Assembly: GCF_003966125.1 (NCBI RefSeq)
Contig: NZ_RXMA01000006.1
Location: 110,581 to 174,580, forward strand
Source: Azospirillum griseum
Lineage (GTDB): Bacteria; Pseudomonadota; Alphaproteobacteria; Azospirillales; Azospirillaceae
DNA length: 64,000 nt
Direction of reading: 5' to 3'
Positions within the stretch are counted from its first letter, which is position 1. Each line of letters opens with the position of its first letter. The translations under genes and the position numbers were made by a program. The notes beneath the pieces were generated by a model. That model ran no database searches. It was not told the DNA's origin and saw only the letters and a list, made by a program, of their open reading frames with translations. Shown here one piece after another: positions 40,534 to 48,878 of the stretch.

Positions 40534-42244
40534 TTGGCTTTGGCGTGAGCGGGTTGGAGCCGTGGCGCTGGCGTTGGCGGCGGGCGGGCTGCTGGCCTAC
40601 GCGCTCCTCTGGGCCTCGCCCTATGGGTTGCGGGTGCTGACGGTCGCCGGGGTCTACGCGCTGGCCAGCTTTGGCTTTCAGATCATCTTCGGGTTGGGCG
40701 GGGCGCTGTCGCTGGCGCAGGGGGCGTTTTTTGGCCTGGGGGCCTACGTCACCGGCATTCTGGGCAGCCGCTACGGCTTTGACGCGTCCGTCACCTTTCC
40801 GCTGTCGCTGTTGGCCCCGTTGCTGGTGGCGCTGCCGGTCGGGTTGGCGGTGTTGCGGCTCGACTCCCATTATTTTGCCCTGGCGACGCTGGGGGTGGCG
40901 CAGGTGCTCCATCTGCTGGTCGTCAATCTGCCCGATCTGACCGGCGGGGCGAACGGTGTGCCGGGGGTCCCGCCCTTTGCCCTGTTCGGCTGGAGCGCGC
41001 CGCGCGGCCTGCCCACCACCGCGCTGGTCTGGGGGATGGTGGCGGTCGGCGGGCTGATCGGCTGGCGGGTGGCGCGCGGGCGGCTGGGCCGGTCCTTGGC
41101 GTTGGTGCGGGACGATCCGATGGCGGCGGCCTGCCTGGGGTTGGACGTCGGGCGGCTGCGACTGACGGCCTTTGTCCTGTCGGCGCTCTACGCCGGGGCA
41201 GCCGGGGCGCTGGCGGTCCACACGCAGCGGGTGGTGTCGCCGGAGGTGCTGGAATTTCCGGTGATGGTGACGATCCTGACCATCGCCGTGGTCGGTGGGC
41301 GCGGGCGGATGGTCGGCGCGCTGCTGGGGGCGCTGCTGCTGATCCATCTGCCGGAATGGTTCCGGGGGCTGGAGCGCAGCTATCTGATCGTGTATGGCGC
41401 GGCGCTGCTTCTGGTGATCCTGCTCGCGCCGATGGGGTTGACCGGCCTGTGGGCGCGGCTGTTTCCCCCGCCCGGCCGCCCGCTGCCCGACCCGGTGGAA
41501 CCGCCCGCCCGGCCCGCCCGCAACGGCGAACGTCTGCGGGCCGAGGGGGTGACGAAGGATTTCGGCGGGGTGCGGGCGCTGGATGGGGTGTCGCTGCGGT
41601 TGGAGGCGGGCGTCATCGTCGGGCTGATCGGGCCGAACGGCTCGGGCAAGACCACGCTGATCAACGCGCTGTCGGGGCTGGAGCGGGTGGATTCCGGGCG
41701 GTTGTGGATCGATGGCCGGACAATGACCAACGCACGGCCCGACCGCATCGCGCGGGCCGGTCTGGCCCGCAGCTTCCAGGCGGCGATTTTGCCCGACGAC
41801 GCTACGGCGCTGGAGGCGGTGGCCGCCGCCCGCCTGCCGTTGGACCGTCGGGTGGAGTGGGCGGAAGCACACGCCCGTTGGGCGTTGGAGCGGCTGGGGG
41901 TGGGGGCGTTGGCGGATCGGCTCTGCCACGGGCTACCGGCGGCGTTGCGGCGGCGGGTGGAGCTGGCGCGGGCGCTGGCCCGCCGCCCGTCGGTGCTGCT
42001 GCTCGACGAACCGGCGGCGGGCCTGACCGACGCGGAAAAGGCCGAGTTGGCCGCGCTGCTGCGCGCGCTGGCGGCCGATGGCATGGCCCTGCTGGTGGTG
42101 GAGCATGACATGGAGTTCCTGTTGCCGCTGGCCGACCGGGTGCTGTGCCTGGACCGGGGCCGCAGGCTGTACGACGGCGCGCCGGACGGCGTGCGGCGCG
42201 ACGCGGGCGTGATCGCCGCCTATCTCGGCGGGGTGGGGGCATGA
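40526..42244 (+). CDS. LivM-LivG fusion: ABC permease joined to an ATPase
   Basis: Encodes 572 residues from a GTG inside the end of livH-like. The N-terminal part (about 1-310) is a LivM-like permease (ASFGFQIIFGLGGALSLAQGAFFGLGAYV, LALVRDDPMAAACLGLDVGRLR). After a Pro-rich linker (LFPPPGRPLPDPVEPPARPA) comes an ABC ATPase (about 335-570) with Walker A GPNGSGKTT, Walker B VLLLDEPAAGL and switch His in VVEHD. The LSGGQ signature position reads LPAALRRR, so it is degenerate and the composite ATPase sites are probably asymmetric. LivM-LivG fusions occur in other genomes. It also lacks the longer LivG C-terminal tail. The next ATPase gene overlaps by four bases. Confidence 0.9.
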   Translation: MRDWLWRERVGAVALALAAGGLLAYALLWASPYGLRVLTVAGVYALASFGFQIIFGLGGALSLAQGAFFGLGAYVTGILGSRYGFDASVTFPLSLLAPLLVALPVGLAVLRLDSHYFALATLGVAQVLHLLVVNLPDLTGGANGVPGVPPFALFGWSAPRGLPTTALVWGMVAVGGLIGWRVARGRLGRSLALVRDDPMAAACLGLDVGRLRLTAFVLSALYAGAAGALAVHTQRVVSPEVLEFPVMVTILTIAVVGGRGRMVGALLGALLLIHLPEWFRGLERSYLIVYGAALLLVILLAPMGLTGLWARLFPPPGRPLPDPVEPPARPARNGERLRAEGVTKDFGGVRALDGVSLRLEAGVIVGLIGPNGSGKTTLINALSGLERVDSGRLWIDGRTMTNARPDRIARAGLARSFQAAILPDDATALEAVAAARLPLDRRVEWAEAHARWALERLGVGALADRLCHGLPAALRRRVELARALARRPSVLLLDEPAAGLTDAEKAELAALLRALAADGMALLVVEHDMEFLLPLADRVLCLDRGRRLYDGAPDGVRRDAGVIAAYLGGVGA

Positions 42245-42957
42245 CCGCCCTGCTGTCAACCGGGCTGCTGTCGGTGGAGGGGCTGACCGCCGGGTATGGC
42301 GGGGCGGTGGCGGTCGATGGCGTGTCGCTGACCGTGGCGGCCGGGGAAACGGTCGCCCTCTTGGGTGCCAACGGCGCGGGCAAATCGACGCTGTTCAAGG
42401 CCATTCTCGGGCTGGTTCCGGCGCGTGGGGGGGTGCGGCTGGACGGGGTGGACATCACCGGCCTGCCGACCGAACAGCGGGTGGGGCGCGGCCTTGGCTA
42501 CGTGCCCGAAGGACGGCGGGTGTTCGCCGGGATGAGCGTACGCGACAATCTGGAGGTCGCCGGTCTGCCCGACCGCCGCGCCCGCGCGCAGGATGTCGAG
42601 CGCGTCTTCGCCCTGTTCCCCGATCTGGCGCGCAAAAGCGCTGAGGCGGCCTGGCGGCTGTCGGGCGGGCAACAGCAGATGCTGAGCCTGGGGCGCGCCC
42701 TGATGGGGCGGCCCCGGCTGTTGCTGCTCGACGAACCGTCGTTGGGCCTGTCGCCCAAGCTGGCGCAGGAGCTGTTTGCCGCCGTCGCGGCGGTGGCGGC
42801 GGGCGGCACGGCGGTGCTGGTGGCCGAACAGAGCGCCAGCCGCGCCCTGACCATCGCCCCGCGCGCGCTGCTGTTGTGGCTGGGGCGGGTGGTGCGGGAC
42901 GGACCGGTGGGTGATTTTTCGGCAACGGTGTTGCAGGATGCGTTCTTCGGGCTGTGA
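42241..42957 (+). CDS. LIV-type ABC ATPase (LivF-like) of the TPP-controlled operon
   Basis: Encodes 238 residues from an ATG overlapping the previous stop (ATGA). Walker A GANGAGKST, Q-loop, LivF-specific GLGYVPEGRRVFAGMSVRDNLEV, a canonical signature RLSGGQQQM, Walker B LLLLDEPSLGLSP and a C-terminal VLVAEQSASRAL (Gln-type switch region as in LivF). It should pair with the ATPase half of the LivM-LivG fusion. Being fully canonical, it can compensate for the degenerate signature of its partner. It is the last gene of the operon; 88 bases separate it from the secreted-protein gene. Confidence 0.92.
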   Translation: MTALLSTGLLSVEGLTAGYGGAVAVDGVSLTVAAGETVALLGANGAGKSTLFKAILGLVPARGGVRLDGVDITGLPTEQRVGRGLGYVPEGRRVFAGMSVRDNLEVAGLPDRRARAQDVERVFALFPDLARKSAEAAWRLSGGQQQMLSLGRALMGRPRLLLLDEPSLGLSPKLAQELFAAVAAVAAGGTAVLVAEQSASRALTIAPRALLLWLGRVVRDGPVGDFSATVLQDAFFGL

Positions 42958-43045
42958 GATCGGGCCTTGGCACGGTGGTTGCCCTTGCGGATGCGGTCGC
43001 GCGCCGTTAGCTTCGCCGCCACAACCTGCCCATGGATTTCGCCCG

Positions 43046-44470
43046 ATGACCGCCCGCCTTGCCGCTTCGCTGTCCACTCTGTTGCTGTTGGGGACGGCCT
43101 TGCCCGTGGCGTTGGCCGCGCCGATTGGGGATGGGTCGGGGATCGGCGCGCAGGTCGCGGAACTGGTCCCGGTCGAACCGGCGATTCCCCCGGCCTTGTA
43201 TTACGGCGCGCCGTCGGCAGGCAGCGAGGTGGTGGTCCCCAACACGCCGCCGCCCGGCACCCCCGGCGGTGCGAGGGCGGACGCCGCACCAGAAAAGACC
43301 GGTCCGGCGGAGCTGATCGATGGCTGGGAGGGCGGAGCCGCCAAGGACAAGGACGGCAAATTCGCCTATTGCGTGGTGGAGGGGAATTTCACCTCCGGCC
43401 ACACGCTGGTGATCGCGCGCAGCCCGAAGGGCGAAACCAATCTGGGCATCGGCATCCCCGGGGCCGAACTGCCGCAGGGCGACCGTTGGCCGGTGAAGAT
43501 CGAGGTTGACGGCAAGTTCAAGCGCGAACGCGTCGCCGTCGCCTCGCAATCCGACATGCTGGTGATTCCCAACGGCAAGGACGAGGAGTTCGTCACCGCG
43601 CTCAGCACCGGCAAGGAGCTGGTGGTGCTCTCCACCTCCGACCGCATCGCCTTTGTGCTGAAGGGCACCAAGAAGGTGTTGGCCGACCTGAAAAACTGCG
43701 TGGACAAGGGTGGCGACGTGCCGCTCATCAAGACGTCGACCGGCAAGCCTGCCACCCCCAACGCCCTGACCGCCGGTCGTTTGCCCGAAGGATTGACCAG
43801 TCTGCTGGCCGCCGCCGGTGTGCGCGACGCCGAGCCGGTCCCGTTGGACAAGGTTCCGCCCGACCAGCGCCCGGCCGATGTGGCGTGGCGCTTCGGCCCG
43901 CTGGTGGGCGGCATCCGCGAACGCGTGGTTGGCGAAGGCGTGAATCTGGATGAACTGTCCAGCAATTTTGCCGAATCGATGAAGGCCCGTTGCGAAGGCA
44001 CCGGAACGATCACGCTGAACAACAGCGAGCAGGCGGGTGGCATCACCCTGCGCACCGGTGCCGTCGATTGCGCGCTGAAGCAGGCGACGCTGCACGTCAG
44101 CCTGACCTTCATGCTGTCGCAAGGGCGGCTGTTCACCGTTCTGTTCCACGAATCGGCGGACCGTGACGCCGCGCTGGCCGACAAGGTGCGCGACAACCTG
44201 ACCCAGGTTCTGCGCAAGGCTGGAACCGCGCCCGCTCCGGCGGCGGCCCCCGCCGCGACGGCACCCTCTGCGCCGCCCGCAACGACGCCCAGCCCCCCCG
44301 TCGGCGCTCCCGCGCCCGCCCCGGCCCCGGCGGCAACACCCGCTCCTGCGGCTCCCGTCGCACCCGCTCCGTCTGCGACGACACCGGCCCCCTCCGCGCC
44401 CAGCCAGACCGCGCCCCAGGCGCCGACTCCCACGGGGTCGGTTCCACCGCTGCCGGGCCGCAAGCCCTGA
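43046..44470 (+). CDS. Secreted/periplasmic protein with IalB-like region and long Pro/Ala tail
   Basis: Encodes 474 residues. The frame is open 45 codons upstream, but this ATG begins a clear signal peptide (MTARLAASLSTLLLLGTALPVALA). After a Pro-rich segment, residues about 95-235 (KFAYCVVEGNFTSGHTLVIARS, RVAVASQSDMLVIP, DRIAFVLKGTKKVLADLKNCV) resemble the invasion-associated locus B-type beta domain with two Cys. Residues about 240-400 are a second, unrecognised domain (MKARCEGTGTITLNNSEQAGG, CALKQATLHVSLTFM). The last 75 residues are almost only Pro, Ala, Thr and Ser, suggesting a cell-wall-spanning or low-complexity tail. The function is unknown. A strong bidirectional terminator follows. 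Confidence 0.75.
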   Translation: MTARLAASLSTLLLLGTALPVALAAPIGDGSGIGAQVAELVPVEPAIPPALYYGAPSAGSEVVVPNTPPPGTPGGARADAAPEKTGPAELIDGWEGGAAKDKDGKFAYCVVEGNFTSGHTLVIARSPKGETNLGIGIPGAELPQGDRWPVKIEVDGKFKRERVAVASQSDMLVIPNGKDEEFVTALSTGKELVVLSTSDRIAFVLKGTKKVLADLKNCVDKGGDVPLIKTSTGKPATPNALTAGRLPEGLTSLLAAAGVRDAEPVPLDKVPPDQRPADVAWRFGPLVGGIRERVVGEGVNLDELSSNFAESMKARCEGTGTITLNNSEQAGGITLRTGAVDCALKQATLHVSLTFMLSQGRLFTVLFHESADRDAALADKVRDNLTQVLRKAGTAPAPAAAPAATAPSAPPATTPSPPVGAPAPAPAPAATPAPAAPVAPAPSATTPAPSAPSQTAPQAPTPTGSVPPLPGRKP

Positions 44471-44491
44471 TGTAAGGAAATTCTTACACCC

Positions 44492-44536
44492 AACGAAACA
44501 CCCCGCCGACGGTTGCCATCGGCGGGGTGTTTCGTT
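44492..44536. terminator. Bidirectional intrinsic terminator (18-bp perfect stem)
   Basis: The left arm (44492-44509, beginning AACGAAACACCCC) and right arm (44519-44536, ending GGGGTGTTTCGTT) are perfect complements around a 9-base loop. A/C-rich left and T/G-rich right flanks serve both the secreted-protein gene (+) and ppk2 (-). Confidence 0.88.
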
Positions 44537-44552
44537 GAGGGGGGAGCGTCGC

Positions 44553-45377
44553 TTACGGGGTCGGGTCCGGGACGATGCCCAGAACCTCCGCCGCCATTTT
44601 GGCGACGTTGCCGTTGATTGGCGGCGGGGTGATGTTGACCCCAGCCTTCAGCGTCTTGGTGATGGTTTCCAGCACGCTGAGACGGGCCGACCATTTGGAG
44701 TTGGCGGCGATAGCGTGCCAGGGCGCGCTCGCGGTGGAGGTGCGGTCGAACATGGTTTCGGTCGCCTTCACGTAATCGTTCCAGCGCGCGCGGTTGCGCA
44801 AATCCTCTTCGGTCAGCTTCCAGCGCTTGTAGGGGTTGTTCAGCCGTTCGCGGAATCGTTCAAGCTGCTCTTCCGGGGTGATGTGCATGAAAAGTTTGAC
44901 GATCCGCACGCCGTCGTCGGTCAGCAGCCGTTCGAACTCGACGATCTCGTCATAGGCCCGTTTCCAATTGTCCTTGCTGGTGAATTTCTCCACCCGCTCC
45001 ACCAGCACCCGGCCATACCAGGAGCGGTCAAAGATGGCGAAGGTTCCCCCGGCGGGCAGCTTGGTCCAGAAGCGGTAGAGGTAATGCTTGCTCTGCTCCT
45101 CCGCCGTCGGGGCGGAGATCGGCCAGACGTGGAAGCCGCGCGGGTCGAGCGGTTCGGTCATCCGCCGGATCGCCCCGCCCTTGCCGCTGGCGTCCCAGCC
45201 TTCGAACACGATGATCGCCCGGCGCTTTTCGTGCCAATAGGTTTGCTGGATGCGCAGCAGTTCCTTTTGCAGCTTGCCGAGGCGGCGGTCGTACTCCTCC
45301 GCCGAATCGACCCGGTTGATCTGGTGATCCAGCTTGCTCAGGCGGATTTTCGGAATCTTGTCGGTCGTCGTGGCCAT
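44553..45377 (-). CDS. ppk2: Polyphosphate kinase 2
   Basis: Encodes 274 residues, a one-domain PPK2. It transfers phosphate between polyphosphate and nucleoside di- or monophosphates. Walker A FEGWDASGKGGAIRRM, the lid-type DPRGFHVWPISAPTAEEQ, HYLYRFWTKLPAGGTFAIFDRSWYGRVLVERV and the C-terminal NDYVKATETMFDRTST are all family hallmarks. The frame is open 42 codons upstream, but ATG at MATTTDK has AAGGA seven bases before it. Class assignment (ADP- versus AMP-using) is not safe by eye. It is next to phaC on the same strand, with a terminator between, so the two polymer-metabolism genes are separately transcribed. Confidence 0.93.
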   Translation of the reverse strand: MATTTDKIPKIRLSKLDHQINRVDSAEEYDRRLGKLQKELLRIQQTYWHEKRRAIIVFEGWDASGKGGAIRRMTEPLDPRGFHVWPISAPTAEEQSKHYLYRFWTKLPAGGTFAIFDRSWYGRVLVERVEKFTSKDNWKRAYDEIVEFERLLTDDGVRIVKLFMHITPEEQLERFRERLNNPYKRWKLTEEDLRNRARWNDYVKATETMFDRTSTASAPWHAIAANSKWSARLSVLETITKTLKAGVNITPPPINGNVAKMAAEVLGIVPDPTP

Positions 45378-45480
45378 GCCCGGGTCCTTGCGTGGTGGCG
45401 GATGTCGCTGCACCGGATCCGACAACGGGGGTGGACGAACTGTCAACGGGTGAAACCGTCGCGGGCAAGGGGCGGGGGGC

Positions 45481-45515
45481 ACCAAACGAAACAGGCGCGC
45501 CACCGGGGCGCGCCT
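45481..45515 (-). terminator. Intrinsic terminator of phaC
   Basis: Read on the minus strand, AGGCGCGCC and GGCGCGCCT (45493-45515, loop of five) form a perfect 9-bp stem followed by GTTTCGTTTGG. This ends phaC transcription before ppk2. Confidence 0.75.
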
Positions 45516-45550
45516 GCCGTACCGTCACACCGATGGGGCGTGCAGTCCGA

Positions 45551-47350
45551 TCAGTCGTTCTTCACCTTGGCGTAGGAACCGGGGGCGTCGTCCAGAACCT
45601 TCAGGGCACCATCGCCGGGCTGGCGGGCCGGAACCTTGCCGTCGGCGTATTGCGACACCCAGTTGTTCCACTCCGGCCACCACGAGCCTTCGGTCTGCTT
45701 GGCCCCTTCCAGCCACGCGTCGCTCGACTTCGGCAGCTTGTCGCTGGTCCAGTAGCAGTATTTGTTGGCGGCGGGCGGGTTGACCACACCGGCGATGTGG
45801 CCGGACGCGCCCAGCACGAACTTGACCGGGCCACGGAACTGCTGCGCGCCCATGTAGGTGCTCTTCCACGGGGCGATGTGGTCTTCGCGCGCCGACAGGA
45901 ACAGGGTGGGGGTCTTCACCTTGGTCAGGTCGATCGGCACCCCGGCCAGCGACACCGCGCCCGGCTGCACCAGCAAATTCTTCTGGTACATGTTGCGCAG
46001 ATAGAAGCTGTGCATGGCGGCGGGCATGCGGGTGCTGTCGCCGTTCCAATAGAGCAGATCGAAGGGGAAGGGATCCTTGCCCAACAGATAGTTGTTCACC
46101 ACGAACGACCAGATCAGATCGTTGGCGCGCAGCATGTTGAAGGTGGTCGCCATCTTGGCGCCGTCGAGATAGCCCTGTTCGGCCATCTGCCCTTCGATGA
46201 AGGTCAGCTGCTCCTCGTCGATGAAGATCGACAATTCGCCCGCTTCGGTGAAATCCAGCATGGTGGTGAAGAAGGTCGCCGACTTGATCCGGTCGTCCTT
46301 CTTGACCGCCATATAGGCGAGCGTGGAGGCGAGCAGCGTGCCGCCCAGGCAATAGCCGATGGCGTTGACATCGCGTTCGCCGGTCGCCTTTTCGATGGCA
46401 CCCAGCGCGGCGAGCGGGCCTTCCAGCATGTAATCTTCAAACGACTTGGCCGCCAGCGTCTCGTCCGGGTTGACCCAGGACAGAACGAACACGGTGTGGC
46501 CCTGGTCCACCGCCCATTTGATGAAGCTGTTCTTCTCGCGCAGATCCAGGATGTAATATTTGTTGATCCAGGGCGGCACGATCATCAGCGGGCGCTTGTT
46601 CACGTCCGGCGTGGTCGGGGTGTATTGCAGCAACTGCATCAGCGGGGTTTCGAACACGACCTTGCCGGGCGTGACCGCGATGTTCTTGCCAAGCTGGAAG
46701 GCGTCGTAATCGGTCATGGAGATGCGCAGCTCACCCTTGCCGCGCTCCAGATCGGTCAACAGATGCTCCAGACCCTTGACCAGGTTTTCGCCACCCGTCT
46801 CGATGGTCTTGCGCAGAACCTCCGGGTTGGTCATGACGAAGTTCGACGGGGCCATCGCGTCGACAAACTGGCGGGTGTAGAAATCGACCTTCTTGGCGGT
46901 GTGGTCGTCCAGCCCATCCACCTGGTTCACCGTGGATTGCATCCACCGGGCGCTCAACAGGTAGGATTGCTTGATGAAATCGAACAGGGTGTTTTCGTCC
47001 CAGGCCGAATCCTTGAAACGGCGGTCTTCCTTGCTGGGGGCGATCACCGGCTGGGCATCCTGCCCGAACATCCGCTGGGTGGTGCGCTGCCACAGCGTCA
47101 GGTAATCCTGCCACAACGTCATCTGCGCCTGCATGAGCTTGGCCGGATCGGCCATCATGCGGGTGGTCATTTCCAGGAAGGCATGACCCACACCCATCGG
47201 GTCGGGGCTTTTCGCGCCAACGCCCTCGGCGGCCTGACGCGACAGAAACTCGGAGACAAGACGCTGGCTCTGTTCGGCGATGCGGGTCATCGCACGGGAC
47301 ATTTCGACCGGATCGGGAAGCTTGACGTCGGGGGCCTGGTTCTCGGCCAT
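45551..47350 (-). CDS. phaC: Class I poly(3-hydroxyalkanoate) synthase
   Basis: Encodes 599 residues, normal for class I PhaC. It polymerises (R)-3-hydroxyacyl-CoA into PHA at the granule surface. The variable N-terminal region (to about 190) includes QAQMTLWQDYLTLWQRT and EDRRFKDSAWDENTLFDFIKQSYLL. The catalytic alpha/beta-hydrolase domain has the modified lipase box GYCLGG with the nucleophile Cys near 333, the Asp in AREDHIAPW near 487 and the His in ASGHIAGVVNPP near 518. The frame is open far upstream, but this ATG starts the conserved protein. No phaA, phaB or phaR is adjacent; a depolymerase gene lies 1.5 kb away. Confidence 0.95.
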   Translation of the reverse strand: MAENQAPDVKLPDPVEMSRAMTRIAEQSQRLVSEFLSRQAAEGVGAKSPDPMGVGHAFLEMTTRMMADPAKLMQAQMTLWQDYLTLWQRTTQRMFGQDAQPVIAPSKEDRRFKDSAWDENTLFDFIKQSYLLSARWMQSTVNQVDGLDDHTAKKVDFYTRQFVDAMAPSNFVMTNPEVLRKTIETGGENLVKGLEHLLTDLERGKGELRISMTDYDAFQLGKNIAVTPGKVVFETPLMQLLQYTPTTPDVNKRPLMIVPPWINKYYILDLREKNSFIKWAVDQGHTVFVLSWVNPDETLAAKSFEDYMLEGPLAALGAIEKATGERDVNAIGYCLGGTLLASTLAYMAVKKDDRIKSATFFTTMLDFTEAGELSIFIDEEQLTFIEGQMAEQGYLDGAKMATTFNMLRANDLIWSFVVNNYLLGKDPFPFDLLYWNGDSTRMPAAMHSFYLRNMYQKNLLVQPGAVSLAGVPIDLTKVKTPTLFLSAREDHIAPWKSTYMGAQQFRGPVKFVLGASGHIAGVVNPPAANKYCYWTSDKLPKSSDAWLEGAKQTEGSWWPEWNNWVSQYADGKVPARQPGDGALKVLDDAPGSYAKVKND

Positions 47351-47580
47351 GAGTACGGTCCTTCTTGTCTTAAGCGAGTTTTGCGCTTCAGGAGGGGCTT
47401 GCGGGCGGCTATACACAGGCGGGTTGGGATATGGTCGCCGTGGAAGGCGTCGGTCGGCAAGTCCTTTTGTGATGCGATGCGGTATCAATCCTGGGTTTCT
47501 CATACATCGCAGACGTGAACATTTCATTTCGCACTTTGCCGCACGGACGCGGCGGGGCGAAAATCGGCAAGGGGCCAGCG

Positions 47581-47973
47581 ATGGGGAAGGGACGAAAGAC
47601 GATGGGTGCGATCGGTCGGCGGATTGGTCTGGTGTGCGTTGCAACGCCAATGATTCTCGGGCTTTCCGCCTGCGCCGAACCCCGGCTCGACAACGGCCTG
47701 TGGGGCGCGATGATGGGCGATGATGGGTCCACCAGCGACAAAGCGTCGCCCATCCGCGCGATGAAGGAAAACCGTACGGACTATCCGACCCTGGGCAGCG
47801 TCCCGCCACGCCCCACAGGGTTGACCACGGACGCCCAGCGCCAGACCACGATGGACACGCTGACCAACGACCGCGCCGCGTCGCGCAAGCGCAAGGCCGA
47901 CACCGAGGCGATTCCGATGCCGACTCCGCTGGAGGTTCCCGCCAAGCCGAAGATCGTGCCGGGCAGAAGCTGA
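47581..47973 (+). CDS. Small lipoprotein of unknown function
   Basis: Encodes 130 residues from an ATG behind AAGGGGCCAGCG; an ATG seven codons later is the alternative. The N-terminus is a lipoprotein signal: basic IGRRIG, then the hydrophobic VCVATPMILGLSAC, where LSAC is a lipobox. The residue after Cys is Ala, giving probable outer-membrane sorting. The mature part is hydrophilic, with a repeated Thr/Asp/Arg-rich centre (DYPTLGSVPPRPTG, RQTTMDTLTNDRAASRKRKAD) and a Pro-rich end. The segment YPTLGSVPPRP is seen in several alphaproteobacterial envelope lipoproteins. It is divergent from phaC, with 230 bases between starts. Confidence 0.7.
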   Translation: MGKGRKTMGAIGRRIGLVCVATPMILGLSACAEPRLDNGLWGAMMGDDGSTSDKASPIRAMKENRTDYPTLGSVPPRPTGLTTDAQRQTTMDTLTNDRAASRKRKADTEAIPMPTPLEVPAKPKIVPGRS

Positions 47974-48142
47974 GGCGGATCGCCTCGCGCCCGACAATCG
48001 GCAGCCGGGACCGTCAACCGTTGTGAGTGGGGGTTGAAAGGAGAGGCGCACGCGCTATTTTGATTCCCCACTGCGGCATCGCGCGGCTCGTGTCTCTCCA
48101 GTCCGACGCCCGCCGAGCCACTCACCCAGTCGGAGACGGTCC

Positions 48143-48670
48143 ATGGAAGGGCGCAAGGTTCCCTCGGTTGTGTTCAAAACCCGCGTGCGCGACGAAAGCG
48201 TCGGCGGGCCGAATCCGTTCCGCTGGCAGGATGTGACGAGCGACGACCTGTTCGCGGGCAAGCGCGTGGTCGTGTTCTCGCTGCCGGGGGCCTTCACCCC
48301 GACCTGTTCGAACGAGCAGTGCCCGGCGTTCGAGCGGATGCACGACGAGTTTACCGCCCTGGGCATCGACGACATTTATTGCCTGAGCGTCAACGACGCC
48401 TTCGTCATGTTCCAGTGGGGCAAGAGCCTGAACCTGAGCAAGGTGAAGCTGATCCCCGACGGGTCGGGCCATTTCACCCGCCGCATGGGCATGCTGATCG
48501 ACAAGGATCATGTCGGTTTCGGTTATCGCTCCTGGCGCTACGCCATGGTGGTGAAGGACGGCGTCATCGAAAAATGGTTCGAGGAGCCGGGCATCAACGA
48601 CGCCGGTGAAAACGGCGATCCGTATGGCGAATCCTCTCCGGAAAACGTGCTGAGCTACCTGCGCGCCTGA
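48143..48670 (+). CDS. Peroxiredoxin, Prx5 type
   Basis: Encodes 175 residues. It reduces peroxides, with the peroxidatic Cys in PGAFTPTCSNEQCP near residue 55; the second Cys in that motif is a common variant. DIYCLSVNDAFVMFQWGKSL, the long LIPDGSGHFTRRMGMLIDKDHVGFGYRSWRYAMVV and EEPGINDAGENGDPYGESSPENVL are typical of the Prx5/AhpC-TSA (redoxin) group that in some bacteria is fused to glutaredoxin; no glutaredoxin domain is present here. ATG follows CGGAGACGGTCC. It has its own terminator downstream, so it is monocistronic. Confidence 0.92.
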   Translation: MEGRKVPSVVFKTRVRDESVGGPNPFRWQDVTSDDLFAGKRVVVFSLPGAFTPTCSNEQCPAFERMHDEFTALGIDDIYCLSVNDAFVMFQWGKSLNLSKVKLIPDGSGHFTRRMGMLIDKDHVGFGYRSWRYAMVVKDGVIEKWFEEPGINDAGENGDPYGESSPENVLSYLRA

Positions 48671-48692
48671 TCGGGCGGCGGTTTTTCGCACA

Positions 48693-48729
48693 GGGGCCGT
48701 TCCGGGCGTTGTCCGGGGCGGCCCCTTTT
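48693..48729 (+). terminator. Intrinsic terminator of the peroxiredoxin gene
   Basis: GGGGCCG (48693-48699) pairs with CGGCCCC (48719-48725), with inner CCGG/CCGG pairing, and is followed by TTTT. The stem-plus-T layout is standard. Confidence 0.75.
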
Positions 48730-48768
48730 GCGTTTGGGCCATTTGCGTTTGGGCCATTTGCGTTTGGG
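48727..48768. repeat. 15-base tandem repeat, 2.8 copies
   Basis: The unit TTTGCGTTTGGGCCA occurs twice in full (48727-48741, 48742-48756) and once for 12 bases (48757-48768), with no mismatch. It begins in the T-run of the terminator. The perfect identity suggests a recent slippage event in noncoding DNA. Confidence 0.85.
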
Positions 48769-48878
48769 ATGTCCATCGCCCTTGAAATGGAAAATCCCCG
48801 GAACAACTTCCTCCTTGGTTGCCGATGGCGGTCGCGTTAGACAAGCAAGGGTGCGACGCAACAGAGGGGCAAGCCGTG

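Noticed and set aside
40505..42244. Permease and ATPase considered as two genes fused by a sequencing error
   Set aside because: The frame is continuous through a Pro-rich linker with normal codon use, and such LivM-LivG fusions are known elsewhere.
45392..47518. 708-codon plus-strand open frame over phaC
   Set aside because: Antisense to a complete PhaC with intact catalytic triad; its translation has no recognisable domain.
47351..47580. Search for a PhaR-type TGC-N3-GCA box upstream of phaC
   Set aside because: Only a near match (TGCGATGCG) was found, which is not convincing.
48727..48768. Repeats considered as a CRISPR array
   Set aside because: The copies are directly adjacent 15-mers without spacers, and there are no cas genes.
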